Shown here one piece after another: positions 21,159 to 33,061 of a stretch of DNA of 64,000 nucleotides. This stretch comes from Entomortierella parvispora (Eukaryota; Mortierellomycota; Mortierellomycetes; Mortierellales; Mortierellaceae). Position 1 is the first letter of the stretch, and each line of letters starts with the position of its first letter. A model generated the notes under the pieces. It saw nothing but the letters and a program-made list of their open reading frames with translations. It was not told the origin of the DNA and searched no databases. Both the position numbers and the translations under genes were made by a program. Location of the stretch: contig OY752146.1 of NCBI GenBank assembly GCA_963573315.1, positions 1,922,001-1,986,000 of the forward strand. The letters are read 5' to 3'.

Positions 21159-24100
21159 CTACCATTGCTTCTCGCCATCAGAAGCAATTGCTCCTCCTGT
21201 CTGCTCTGCTTTTGACTTCGACTTTTTTTTTCTTTTACTTTCTCCACCCGTGTCCCTCTCCTTGTCCAACGCTTCTTCAGTCATGGTCATGAGCTCCGCC
21301 AGCTTTGAAAGCTTCATATAGTGCTCAATGTATCCTGGCCGCTTGGATCCAATCTGGGCACTCAACTTGGAAGAGATTTGGGAGGGGCCAGTACCTGATT
21401 CGGTCACATCTTTGATGTCTCGGTCTCGAGCCGATGCACGGATCAGGTTCAGTTCTCCGTAAAAGTACAACGATGGGGATAATTGCGCCTTTGCTGCAAA
21501 TTAAAAAAAAGGAAAGAGAAAAGCATGCAGAGATGGGATGTTATCAGGAGGGGTATCCACTCAGTAAATTGCCTACAGGCAATAAAGAGAATTATCACCC
21601 GTCACAGCGAATGCGTCGCTGATATTTGTGCCCAGTTTTCTTACCAAAGCAAGGACTGGCAGCGCCCCAACCAGATGATGAGCAAGTGTAGGCTCTCCAG
21701 CTCTCGGGACAGTGATCGGGACCAAGACAACGGGTCATTACCACGTTACCAACTGGGGTCTCTGGCAAAATGTGTGGATAATCCACCACCACCCTGCATC
21801 GATTCCGTTTCGAAGACACATAGGGAACTAGACCAGGTCTTCCCAGGATATCCTGTGAGATAGAGGACAGGGAATCCGGAGGTGACTCAATCGGAGGACA
21901 GGAAGATGGCACCGACTCTTCGTCTAGTTTTCCTTTCATTTCGAAGGGCGGTGACATCGATGCTTGCTCGTCAGGTGACGGGACCTTGAAGGACTCTGAT
22001 GGAGCAGGAGGGAGGGTGAACGTAACCGCTAATTGGCTTGACGGACCATCACCAAGGGTATCAGGAGAGCTACCTAAAGGTTCTCTGCTCGTCTCCTTCG
22101 CCCGAGAGGGTAAGAATGGGACTTGAGGTATAGCCCGTGGACGAAGTTTGTTGTTATCTTTCTTTTCCTTCTTTCCTTTCTTCTTTCCTTTCTTCTTTCC
22201 TTTCTTCTTTTCTTTCTTCTTTTCTTTCTTTTCTTTCTTCTTCTTTTCTTCATCCGAGTCCTGTTCTGTGAAGAGCGTGTTCTCTTCACTGGTACTATCC
22301 AGATCCTGATCCAAACTCCACCACATGACACCCGCCAAGTTGGCTTCAGTGACTAGCTGCAATTTAAGGTCCAAACTCGGTCTGTCATCGTACCCAACCC
22401 AATTGTTGTCACCGCGTCCATAGACAAAGTAGAATGCCTTTCCATCGGGATCCCATGTTGGTATGACTGCCGGCTGCTGAGGCGAAATCGGGTGAAGCAT
22501 TGTTGAGATCTCATTGTAGGCCATGTCACCCCGAATATCAATGCAGCTCGAAGGATCCCCTCCGTGCGTGAACAAAGCGCGCCCCGGCTGCTGCTGGTGA
22601 CTGTCAGAGAGGAGAAACGTCTTTCCGTACAGTGCCAATCCAAGAACAATCTTTTGACGCGGGACACCTCGATCGAGGTAGAGCTCCACCGCTCCCTGAA
22701 CACTGTGCCCGCTATGGGTTTCAGTGGGCATCTGAACCAACGCTGTATGGATATTGACGATATGAGTCGAGTCGTAAGAGCCATACAAATCTAGGAGATT
22801 AGCGGGCAAGGGGATGTTAATTCCGAGCTGAAGAAGAGGTGTCATTTTCGGGAGATTCCTATTCTTCCTCTTCCACGTACCATAGGCCATAATCGTGACA
22901 AAATCTGTGGCTGCTGCGACCTTTTCAAAGTCGAATCCTTGAATGCCGTCCGCAAAAGACGCGCCAGCAAGAGAAAGTGCTAGTCCGCTCCCCTCGGTAT
23001 CGAAGGCGGCCCTCATCTCCTGGAACAAAGCCGTGACCAAGTCGCGGTCCTTGGCAGATGGGTACTCATAGTCGATATCGATGCCATCGAATCCGTAGAA
23101 CTGGCAAAATTCGATACAGCTTTCAATGAATAGCTTCCTCGAGTCTGAAGAGGCAATCATGCTCTTGAATAAATGTCGCGTGTCTTCGTTTCGACGCCCC
23201 TCTGGATGTGTAAAACTCCAGCCTCCTACTGAGACCATGACTCGCGTGTTGGTGGCCATCTTCAATTGGTTGACTTGGAAATATAGTGCTTCGTCGCTGG
23301 GATCTGCCGGGTAGAGTTGATAATTATTGTCAAAGTACACAAACGCAAACATTACATAGTCCAATGAAGACCAGGGGATGGCTGAAGGCAAGTAGGGTCG
23401 CTGATGGCAGTTGTTTCGTCCTTGGCCACGATATTGAGTCCATCCCGGAAAGTACGCAATGTTGACCAGGGTGCCATTCGGGGGAAGCTTGGGCACATTG
23501 GATGGGATCCTGAACTTCCTGCCGTCCTGGCTAGGCAGGCTATCCTCTCTTCCCTTGAGAAATCCATGTCGAGTTTTATTGGCCGGTCGTTGCTTCTCGC
23601 GACCAGCGGCGCCACCTATTAGATGCTTCCGCTTCCCGGCCCTCGTCGCATCCTCACCAAAGCTGCACTCTCCAAAGGCCGGTTGGCAACCGGCTGCACA
23701 GTAATCGTCTTCGTTCCCGCAATAGCCCCACTGTGAGCAGCAAGGTCTCTCCTTTGGGCATGTCATCACATCCCGTCCAGGACCACACGAGACATCCGGC
23801 ACCCCGAAACTGTGTTGCATCCCTCTGCCGCCATCTTTTAGTCCGTGCGGCTGCGGTATTGATCCCTTTCCTGATCCCTTGGATCCTTTGGTCCTATCTT
23901 CCTCTTTCCTGCGGCGGTTGTTGTTCTTTTGACGTCTCTTCTTGTCTTTTTCCCTAGCCTTGTATTTGCTGCCTGTCTTGTGCACTTTGTTTTCCTTTCT
24001 GTACTTGACATCTTCCCTATCCCTCATGTCCCTGGCATCTTTCCCGTGGATCCGTTTGTTTAGCTGCTCAGGCTTATCCTTGTCTTCGATCTGGCCCTTG

Positions 24101-24219
24101 TGATGTGATGTCGAAAGCTGCTGCCGTCCCGAGCGTGACTGAGCCTCTGACAGAGTGGCCATTATCCAGAAAATAATTATTGAAAGAGACAGCATCCATA
24201 TGGACTTTCGCATGCTCAT
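21159..24219 (-). CDS. GH18 chitinase with CBM18 chitin-binding module and Lys-rich segment
   Basis: Two exons (24219-21645 and 21493-21159), in phase, 969 aa. The enzyme hydrolyses chitin and is secreted: a signal peptide or anchor covers residues about 4-26. A basic linker follows, then a CBM18 hevein-like module near 140-175 (CGPGRDVMTCPKERPCCS...YCGNEDDYC). A full GH18 barrel begins at VNIAYFPGWTQY. The catalytic DxxDxDxE motif is intact as DGIDIDYEYP near residue 376, and late barrel motifs include VMWWSLDQD. A Lys/Glu/Gly repeat follows at about 655-690, encoded by a CTTTCTTTCC-like repeat. A Cys-containing C-terminal region comes last. A second in-frame ATG lies two codons downstream of the chosen start. 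The C-terminal extension has no recognised family. Confidence 0.9.
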
Positions 24220-24462
24220 GATTAGGTGAATAGGTTTGGAATGGAAAATAAAAAAAGGGGAATGGTAAGAAAAGAAAGAGAAAACAGCGTGCGCACTTCT
24301 GTTACGATTTTGTCCAGGGGTGGGAGAGCTAACAGACGAGCTGTGAAAAGGGACAACATCTCAACATGCCAAAGAGAGGACGAAAATTTTATTACAGGTG
24401 TGGGGGATTCAATGCTAAAAGATGAAGGAGGTGTATGTGGGATATTCATGGTGTTATTGCTT

Positions 24463-26593
24463 TCAAGACAGGTTGTTGTTATTTGCGCCTCCTCCATTCT
24501 GGTGGCCGCTCGTCATTCCATACGGGGAGGAGTAGAGGCCTGGTCCTGAGTAGCTAGTAGTGTATGGAGGGGCGTAGCTGTTGTTCTCCATTCTTGACGA
24601 CTGAAATGGATAGCCTCCCCCATTGCTGGATCCTTGTCCCGCGTCATACCCGAAGTCGATTTGTCCGGACAGGTGACTCATAGTAGACGAAGTGAAGGGG
24701 AGCATGTGCGATTGAGTTGGGCTGTTCAATGCGGTAACAGGCTCTGACATGTAGCCTGCTGGTCCTGTTGGTCCACCAAGGACTGCATGGCTGAGGGTAG
24801 GAGTAGTTGATGCAGAGGCGGATCCGATCTGGGTAGGTGGTGGTCTGCGCTTGTACGGGCCACGCTTAACACCCTTTTTACGCACCTTTCTTGTCGAGTC
24901 AACACAGGTATCTGCCAGACCGTATTTGATACAGCGGGTACAGGGTCGTCCTTCATCACACTTTTTGCATGCCTTCTGGCAGTTCACTATGGGCAAACAA
25001 ACATTCGGATTAGCATTGATTCTAGAAGGGATGACTCAACCAGTTTGTTCCGTGTCTCCATAGACGCCATTAGCGAGGGTATGAGGTGAGGGATATAATC
25101 CGTAGCGTGCCTCAACCCAAGAAAAAGAAAGAGACGAGACATTGGCGGGCTCTCATCTATGAAATGGCGTGTCTTCCTATTTCCAGTGGGCACCTCATAA
25201 AATTTTCCCAATTCTCTCCCACTCAAATTCTTTTATCCTATTCTTTTTTTTCCCAGGGTACAGTCCAAGTTGTGTGCCACGTTTGGACAGCCGTTTGACC
25301 CACTGGGTCGAACCGACCCCCCTTCTCTATCGCGGCACCTATTTTGTTGCCGCCTCTTAATCCGAGCAGTGTATCAACGTTGTCGAGTCAAAAAAAAAAC
25401 CACATTATGGGTTCTCACTGATAGCTGCAGTCTGGGTCCCACGTCGAAGTTTGCGCTCGGACATGTCCTTTTGGATCGTGCACCCTTTTGCACTCGATTG
25501 TAGTTCCCATGAAGAGAAAATGTACTGTACACTTACCACATGCGTTCTTCACTTGACGACGCTTGGGTTTTTGGGCCTGGCTAGGGTCCGCAAGCTGCTG
25601 GTAATCCAACGTAGGGGAGGGAGGCATCGAACTGTAAGGCGTCGACTGGTTCGAGTGGTAGGGAGTAGAGGCAGCTGAGCTAAAAGGTGATCCAAGTAAC
25701 TGGTGATACTGCGCATACTGGGCATCTGTGAGAGGGGGCACTAATGGAGCATACTGAAGCGATTGCTGTTGGCGGAGAGGCGCCGGAGGCACAGAGCCAA
25801 ACTGAGCATGGGAAACATGCTGTGCGGTCTGCTGTGTCTGCTGGTATTGTTGCTGTTGATGTTGGTGAGGAGGGGAGGTCGGATAAAAGCCCGAAGCCAA
25901 GTTACTGGAAGACAAGCCTTGAGTGGAATGCTGCTGATGTTGCTGATGCTGGTGTTGCTCATGCTGATGCTGCGAGGAGTGTTGGTTGTGATAGATATGC
26001 TGGCTTGAGTGTTGTTGATGCTGGACGGCTGGGTGAGCATGCTGGTGATAAAGACTGGATCCGCCGTTGTGGCTGTACTGGGCGTTTCCACCGTTTCCAA
26101 ACGGCTGCTGATGCTGCTGCATGTTGTTCATGACCGGGGACGAGGGAGCTGAGGCGTGGGCCATCGAGGGAGTGGTTGATCCGCTGTTATTGCCTCGGCT
26201 GGCGATGCCAGAGGCTGCCGACTGACCAAAGGATGGAGAGCCAAGTCCCTGTGCAGAGGAAGGTGAGGCGCCACCGTGCATGCTAAGGCCCAGAAGGTGG
26301 TTATGAAGGCTGTAGGGGTTGGGTGGGAGTCCCGAGAAGGCATTCATGGATCCGGCAGACGACCCTGGAAGGCCACCGTAGGAGGGGGTCTGGCTACCTG
26401 ACTGCGGCTGTTGCTGACCATGATAGGGCTGGAAGTGCTGCTGTTGAGGTGGAGCGAAGGTTTGCTGAGGAGAGGTCAGCTGCAAAGGCTCTTGCTTGAC
26501 AACTGGCTCCAGCTTGGCGGCAGAAGGAGACGGATGCTGGTCCTGCTGCTGTTGTTGATGCAGCTGAGACTGATGTTGCGAAGAGTTGTTCAT
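24463..26593 (-). CDS. Zn2Cys6 zinc-cluster transcription factor with Gln/His-rich N-terminus
   Basis: Exons 26593-25537 and 24986-24463, joined across a 550-nt intron that splits the zinc cluster; 526 aa. Splicing creates KNACVNCQKACKKCDEG...C, fitting CX2CX6CX5CX2CX8C. The basic linker RKVRKKGVKRGPYKRR follows directly, typical of DNA-binding zinc-cluster regulators in basal fungi. Unusually, the DNA-binding domain is near residue 355 rather than at the N-terminus. The first 350 residues are very rich in Gln, His, Ser and Pro, likely an activation domain. The start is the first true ATG (MNNSSQHQ); the in-frame codons upstream are TTG. A phase-perfect join across the cluster makes the intron secure. 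Confidence 0.88.
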
Positions 26594-27534
26594 GTCCAAC
26601 AACGGTCCGTCTCGATGAGGTCTAAAAGGACGGCGACTGAATCTGGGAGGAGCGGAGGTTGTTAGTTAAACAGCAGATTCGGTAACAGCGATGAGTGACC
26701 AGGAGATTCAACTCAGCAAGGTTGACATACAGATGGTAACTGTAGACCGAGAGGGCACAAAGGGGGGCTGGGTTGAATGTGCTGAGGATGGGGATGCAAG
26801 AGAGGAGGGAAGGAGGGAGAGGAGCGACCTTCTGCTCAGCTTTGCTTTGAAAAAAAAAAATATACCGTGACTGCCTTCTATTTTGCACTTCCATTCAACA
26901 ATGGCGAAAGAGAAAACGGCCGTTGGGCAACTGGAACGTCAGTCAGGAGAGCCGAGCCAGGGGTATTCATTTCCCTTTCTTGGCTTTTCCCAGCAGGCCG
27001 TTTCTTTGGCCCCCTGCCTGCCGGTCCAGATGAGTGTCTCTTACTCTTACTTCTTCCGTCAACACGACAGCAGACAAACAACTGATGCCCTATCTCTGGA
27101 CGGAGATCAAATGACACCGCCGATCTGATGGCAGGCATGTTTTTTCGTTCCTGGCCCTCATCGTCATAAAGCGGAATAAAGGTGACATTTTCAATGTTCA
27201 GGAAGCGTTGCTATGCTCATGGCAACATGATCCCCGCCCTGTTGCACAAGAATACAGGTCCTCTGTCTCTCTGACTCCTGGCGGTAGGGCCACGTTCGGG
27301 AATCGAACCTACTCTGGCCTTCAAACTTTTCAATTTCTTTTCTTCTATTGCAATAATAATATCCATGAGAAAGACTCCATGTAAAGGTAAAATTATCCAG
27401 AAACGGCAAGTACAAAGAGTCAAGAGTGCTCCTACAAGAACAAAGAAGGAACCATAGGGGTCGATTGCGCTAAAAGGTTTATTTTTCTCAATCGTTTGGA
27501 TCAAATTTCCGCTGTGTGAAATGAAGTTCATCAT
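26594..27534. other. Intergenic region upstream of the zinc-cluster gene
   Basis: About 940 nt between the regulator's start and the eL37 stop. It contains no convincing gene. A 105-codon ORF beginning right after the eL37 stop is more likely 3' UTR. One exact Pol III B-box-like sequence occurs on the minus strand at 27299-27309 (see findings). Confidence 0.45.
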
Positions 27535-28860
27535 TTAAGCAACGACGGCCTTGACCTGCTTCTTGGCCTGGGTGCCCTCACGGAAACCGTTCTTGAAGCG
27601 ACGGTTGACATCGGACAAGTGGCGCATGCGACCGGTACCGGTGGTCTTTCTGCGGATACCCTTCTGGCTCCAGTTGTCTGTACAATGAAAAGTAATAATC
27701 GAAATGTGAGTGAATGGTCTGGATCTCAAGCTAACTGATTCCATGATACGGTCGCCAGATTCTATTCTCTTCAACTGTCGAACTGCCGTAAGAGATGAAC
27801 TTAATCCTCGAAGAGATCTCAAGCTGTGCAAGGGCTTTTCAAAATGCATCCAAAGCACCAAAGCAGACTTCAAATCGCTGCCGCTGTCGGTACAATATCA
27901 ATCCTGTAGGCTTTTGATCCCGGGTTTCAAAAAAGGCATGGTGTGAGCTGCTTACAAGAGCGGAGCTTGGCAGCGGGGTAACCGCACTGAGCGCAGGTCT
28001 TCTTCTGGTTGTGGAAGGAGCGACGTCCACAGCTATGATCGAAACGTAACAAAGTCAAGGAAATGGGGTGGACGGTGTCAGCTTTAGTTGAATATATTCC
28101 CAATGTGATCTGCTCATCCAGCGAATACTCAAACATACCGACGGCACAAAGTGTGCGACTTGGTGTGGCGTTTACCAAACGAGGAGGTACCCTTAGTCTA
28201 CGTTGAAAAAGCAGCACAAAAGGCGATATCCTGTGAGTGGAGTTGTTCATATTTACTGGATACTTTTTGTAGTCCACTGATGATGCGTTTCCAGTGATCG
28301 CCACTTTGGCCGTAATCAACTCCAGATCTCGTGGTAATTGCTCCATCATAGTCTCATCCTATTAAACGTCCTCGCCTCTTGGTTGAACAGAGCTGTAGTC
28401 ATGGTTGCTGTTTGTTGTGACGATTGGGGTGTGTAGTACTGATGCTAATAGTAGGCCATTTGATGAAAGGTTCCTCCAGCATTGTGCACTGCCGAGAGTC
28501 TCTGTTCCTTCTCAAGTACATCCCGATGGCAGATGGCGGGCCAAGCACAATCATAGTTTCCACATGTAATTTCGTGCATTCCAGTGAGGACCGTCGTCGT
28601 AGATCTTCTTTACGCCATCTCTCTGGGGTGCTTTCCATGCATTTCAGTTTGAGGTAAATGACAGTTGATGTTGCTCCTGTAAGTGGATTTTTCGATCCTG
28701 CAGCAGTTCAAGATAGCGGATGGTCGATGATGTCTGTGAGCGGTAGCCATAATGTTGCGATGAGCTGATCGATGCATGCAAGCTCTCCTTCAAGGTTGGA
28801 TCCACATCCATGGGCCACTAGGCATCCAGTCTCCTGGTCGTAGTTCCCCTTAATTACCAT
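27535..28860 (-). CDS. RPL37: Ribosomal protein eL37 (60S)
   Basis: Exons 28197-28139, 28032-27956 and 27677-27535 give [29 protein letters not shown] and the rest of eL37, ending KKQVKAVVA. The C2-C2 zinc ribbon (CRRC...CAQC) is intact. The protein sits in the large subunit on 25S rRNA. Exon two starts exactly at codon 2. No ATG with a donor exists nearby, so the best candidate for the first exon is the ATG at 28858-28860, followed at once by GTAATT. This gives a 660-nt first intron and a 93-aa product, the right family length. ATG-only first exons are known for fungal ribosomal protein genes. The 160-bp gap to Cwc27 would then be a shared divergent promoter. The first exon is the only uncertain part. 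Confidence 0.9.
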
Positions 28861-29022
28861 GATGTCAGTTAATCAAGGAGAGGGAAAGAGGGAGTGGCAG
28901 ACACACGTCGATCAACCATTTTTGACGGCGAACTTAAGGGTTCGATCTTCGACCTGATCGAGGCATGAAGCCGTGTCTTTGCTTGTAATGTTCATTCTTT
29001 CACAACCTTCCATCTCCTGCGA

Positions 29023-31219
29023 ATGAGTAATATCTACCTTCTTGAGCCTCACACAAAGTATGTATATATCCTTGCTGACTATCACATGGAGTTGCTGTCA
29101 GGTGCATGACTAACCGCAATTTCATTAATGCATTAGTGGCAAAGTCATTCTTCATTCAACCTATGGCGACATCTCCATAGAACTGTGGCCCAAAGAGGCG
29201 CCCAAGGCCTGTCGCAACTTTGTTCAGCTGTGCATGGAGGGCTATTACAATGACACCATATTTCACCGCATCGTTGCAGGGTTCATTATCCAGGGTGGCG
29301 ATCCCGAAGGCACTGGACTGGGAGGAGAATCATGCCTGGACGGCGGAAAACCTTTTCAAGATGAATTTCATTCCCGTCTTCGTTTCGTTCGTCGTGGATT
29401 AGTAGCTATGGCCAATTCTGGAGTTCCAAACGATAACAGGAGTCAGTTTTTTATTACTCTGGACGCCACCATGGAGCTACAGAACAAACACACCATCTTT
29501 GGAAAGGTCAGTTCGACTGTCTTCAAGGGAACCCAACGCGACAAGAAAACGACATACAGTTTCTTTGAAAACGATCTTCATCTGACATTTTTCTCTGTTT
29601 ATCATTTGATAATTTGTTCCAGGTCGCCGGAGACACGATTTTCAACGTGTTAAAGATTGGTGGTCTGGAGGTTGACTCGGACGAAAGGCCGTTGTACCCC
29701 CCTAAAATTGTCAGTTGCACAATTGTCGTGAATCCCTTCGATGATATCGTGCCCAGAGTGTCAAGGCGTGAGTTGGAAGCGACCAGACTCAAGGAATTGG
29801 AGGCAGAGAGAAAGCCAGAAAAGCAGAAAAGGCTGAAAAAGTAAGATTCAACAGACGCTGCGATATTTTCTTACCTGTTCACTCTGCATAGGTCACTTAT
29901 TATTTGATGAATGTGATAGGAACGTGGCGTTGCTTTCATTTGAGGACGACACGCCCGAGGAGGATGGCGAAGACACATCAGACTCTAAACCCATCAAGAA
30001 AAAGATGCTCAGCAGCCACGACGTCTTGGAAGATGACCCAACGCTGAGTCGAGAAGTGGATCCAAGTTTGAAGCAAGGCCAGGATGTAGTGGACTCGAAT
30101 CGCCATCGAAACGCAACGAGCGGCCCATCTTTGGACTCTGAGAGTGAGAAATCCACTGGCAAGATCTCCACCTCAGAGCTATCGGAGGACAATGAGAGCG
30201 TGAATACGTTCGATCAAAGGATGAGGGATCAGGTCCGCGAAAAGATGAAGAAGGCCAGGATCGCACGAGATAGTGAAAATTCTCAGGCAGATGTGCCTGT
30301 AGTTGAACCTGCTTCGACACCAACAGTTTCTGTACCCACTGCAACACCACCTTCAGCAGGAGAGCGCGTTCGTCAAGAAATTCAGAAATTGGAAGGCGAC
30401 ATCCGAAAGATGCACAACGGCAGTAGCGAGACAGATACCAGGAAGAAAGGCAACGCTTCAAAAGTTTCTCTTTTACAGTTGGAGCGAGAGCAGTACACGA
30501 CTCGAGCAGAGAGCAAAAGTAACAAACGATCGAAGTCGTCAAAGTCAACATCCTCAGACAAAGATCGAGAATTGCTGGAGAAGCTGTCGTCATTTGAGGC
30601 GAAGTTGTTCTCGGTTGCAAAGGAGCCAGAGCCAAACCCAGTACCCAAAAAGAATGACGCGCCACCATGCCAAATTCACGGCGTTCCTTCATGCGAATCT
30701 TGTATGGACACGACAGCAGGAACATCTCGGAAAAAGCGCAAGATATCTTCGGATGACGATGATAACAGTGCTGAGGAAGGCGAACCAGAGGACGACTCAG
30801 ATGATGATGTTGGCTGGATGCAGCACAAGCTTGTCTTTGAAAAGGATCTCAAAGGCAAAGAGGTGTCTTTAGCAGCAAAGAGAGATGATGCGGATGAGTA
30901 TATTGTGATTGATCCCCTTAACAAAGCGGCCTCAACTACAGCGGCTCTGGCTCTCGAGCAACAACAAAAGTTGGACAAGATCAAGAGGAGCGGCCATTTC
31001 TCCCAAACTGACAACAAAGACAGAGATCGAAGGTCGACACATTCGTCCTCGTCCTCAGTCAGACGAGACGACCGCCCTTATAGCCGCTCTTCAAGGGACG
31101 CGCCTTCCAGTTCGTACAGACATGGCGATGACAGGAGATCAGGATACGACCGAAGACCAACAGATAGCCGAGATAGAAGAGGTGGTCGTGATAGTCGGAA
31201 TGGCAATGAGCGAAGGTGA
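29023..31219 (+). CDS. CWC27: Cwc27-type spliceosomal cyclophilin
   Basis: Four exons (29023-29057, 29137-29506, 29623-29840, 29920-31219), phases checked, 640 aa. The cyclophilin domain (residues about 1-180) starts MSNIYLLEPHT and carries FHRIVAGFIIQGGDPEGTG. The position that is Trp in active cyclophilins is Glu (MELQNKHTIFGKV), as in Cwc27 family members regarded as catalytically silent. The second half is charged: Asp/Glu-rich segments, SFEDD near the domain end, helical Lys/Glu stretches and an Arg/Ser/Asp-rich C-terminus (RDRRGGRDSRNGNERR). Cwc27 works with Cwc22 in the activated spliceosome (B-act) in the nucleus. It is divergently placed relative to eL37. Confidence 0.92.
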
Positions 31220-31809
31220 TCGATGTACAATAAAAATGTTTAGTCTTCAAGACAAGTCCATCCGCAAGAGCAACGCTTGGCAATTTGGTGAGAATCCCAA
31301 TGTGGGAATGAACTCACTGCTCAATTGCTCTCGGAGGGGATTTTTCAAGTGGCTCGGGCGTTGGCAGGTCGACAACCACCACAAGATAGCATCGGGCTGA
31401 ACACCATGGCCAAAACTTCGAGTCGGTGGCATGCCAGGGATTTAGGAAACAGCGTTGGGAAGTTCGCAAAGTTAAGGAACGTCTAGACCCTCGAAACGAC
31501 CTGAACAAAGGAAAAGAGCATCCAATAATCTTTATTGTCACAATCAGGATTGACCTCCACGACCTGGTCCTTATCTATCTTTGTCCTGGCCGAAATGACA
31601 TTTTAGTTAGCCGTTTACAGAAGGCATATTTGTGCGTGTTTCATCGCTAGAACGGCTATCCCAGGCGAAAATGAGAAGTGGCGAAGCAGCGGAGTGTGGC
31701 TGAAGGTCAAGGGGGAAATTTTTTGAAGCTCTTTTTTTTAGCTGGTCCCACGCCCGAATGCTGCTTCTTCCTTTCCTTCACAACAACTTTCCACAGTGAT
31801 ACCTCTGAC
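31220..31809. other. Intergenic before the GTPase cluster
   Basis: Cwc27 3' flank, then unremarkable sequence and a T/C-rich leader just ahead of the first GTPase gene. No gene is seen. Confidence 0.4.
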
Positions 31810-32736
31810 ATGACAGGTTGGTTTACAGGATTGAAGAAGAGGGGTATTCGGATCGCCGACAAGTTTTCCACTGCTTCATCTTTGAATCTAGCACCCGGGA
31901 TCAGTCAGACCCAAGGAGGTGGCCCCGATGGTCGGCGGAAAAGCACGGCCCCATCGAACGCATCCGTATCAAGAGACATTCATCAGGACCCTGCACCCCA
32001 GCCTGCTCGAGAACTTCGAAGACTGACGATCCCGCCACCAACGCCTTCTAGTCATTTGGCCACGAACACAACCTCGGTGATATTTGTTGGCAACCCTGGA
32101 GTAGGAAAGAGTGCCTTACTGAATGCGCTAGGCGGAACCTTTGACAGTGGCTTTAGTCGAGTGTCCGGGTTGACAAGACAGGCGGAAACACAGGAGCTTC
32201 GGATTTGCGGCCGACCTATTCGACTGGTGGACATGCCCGGAATCTATGACCCTGGAAAAGAAAACAAAGACGGAAACTTCTTGCGGAATCTTGAATTGCT
32301 CCAGGCGACTTTGAACAACGGTGACGACTATGTGCTTTTCTTTGTCATCTCACCCAGGCGAGGGAGGATCGACTCCAGTGACATGGCTCTTCTGAAGCTC
32401 GTCCTTGATAATACCGAAAGCGGTCCGACGATGGGGTTGATATTCACGCAGATCCGCAAAGTTAACTATGGAAGTGTCCAGACTCCAACCTATACGAGTT
32501 CGATGTATAATCTTTTGCGGAGTGCAGGCTGCAAAAACATGAACCTGCTCGACCTTGCCGATCAGACTTTGGTTCTCTGCAATCATGACGAGAAGGTTGG
32601 GTTCAGCCAAGCAGAGAAGGACGAGATCAGAAACTATGTACTGCACTTCACACCAAAGAGAATAAGGACCCATAACCTGGTCAGCGGTGTGGTGGCCCAT
32701 TATTTTGAGACTCTGCGACAGGTGCTCCAGCCGTGA
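31810..32736 (+). CDS. AIG1/GIMAP-like GTPase 1 (single G domain)
   Basis: Single exon, 308 aa. A 90-residue Ser/Pro-rich N-terminal region (starting MTGWFTGLKKRGIRIADKF) precedes a P-loop at 94-101 (GNPGVGKS). A switch I Thr (SGLT) and G3 LVDMPGIYDP follow. The G4 place reads LIFTQIRK rather than the usual T/NKxD, and the G5 region has CNHDEKVGF. A distinctive FFVISPRRGRI stretch follows the G3 helix and recurs in the neighbours. The family (TRAFAC, septin/Toc-related) forms GTP-dependent assemblies on membranes in animals and plants; a fungal role is unknown. First of four tandem paralogues. The start is the first ATG. Confidence 0.85.
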   Translation: MTGWFTGLKKRGIRIADKFSTASSLNLAPGISQTQGGGPDGRRKSTAPSNASVSRDIHQDPAPQPARELRRLTIPPPTPSSHLATNTTSVIFVGNPGVGKSALLNALGGTFDSGFSRVSGLTRQAETQELRICGRPIRLVDMPGIYDPGKENKDGNFLRNLELLQATLNNGDDYVLFFVISPRRGRIDSSDMALLKLVLDNTESGPTMGLIFTQIRKVNYGSVQTPTYTSSMYNLLRSAGCKNMNLLDLADQTLVLCNHDEKVGFSQAEKDEIRNYVLHFTPKRIRTHNLVSGVVAHYFETLRQVLQP

Positions 32737-33061
32737 AAAGGTCCTCAATAAAAGAAGTGGTCTTTCTCTCTACTCTGCTTTTGGTTCTGAGCCTTTTGCC
32801 GTGGCCGCACAAGAAGAGCATCGTGGTTCAAGCTCTTGCATGAAAAAAGGCAAAGTTGTTTGCCGGCGATGAGGACAAAATCACAAACACAAAAAGAGGC
32901 AAAGTCGGGAGCCCTCTGCTCCCTCCGTTTGTTTCTCTTCCTGCTCTCAGTCGACCCCTTCTCCCCTTCTTTTCTCCCACAGCCTTCGCCCCTGGATCCA
33001 TCCACCATTGTCTTCAAGCCATCTCGGAACCGTCACCACACAACACTTTTTTTGCTGCAGC
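32737..33061. other. Spacer between GTPase 1 and 2
   Basis: 325 nt, with a CT-rich leader before GTPase 2. No separate gene is seen. Confidence 0.4.

Noticed and set aside
27280-27330. Possible tRNA at the GGTTCGATTCC box
   Set aside because: No acceptor complement, no D-arm, mismatched T-stem. Kept only as a lone B-box observation.
27217-27534. 105-codon minus ORF starting right after the eL37 stop, with two hydrophobic stretches
   Set aside because: It lies in the 3' UTR of a ribosomal protein gene, has no family resemblance or own promoter, and no splice support.
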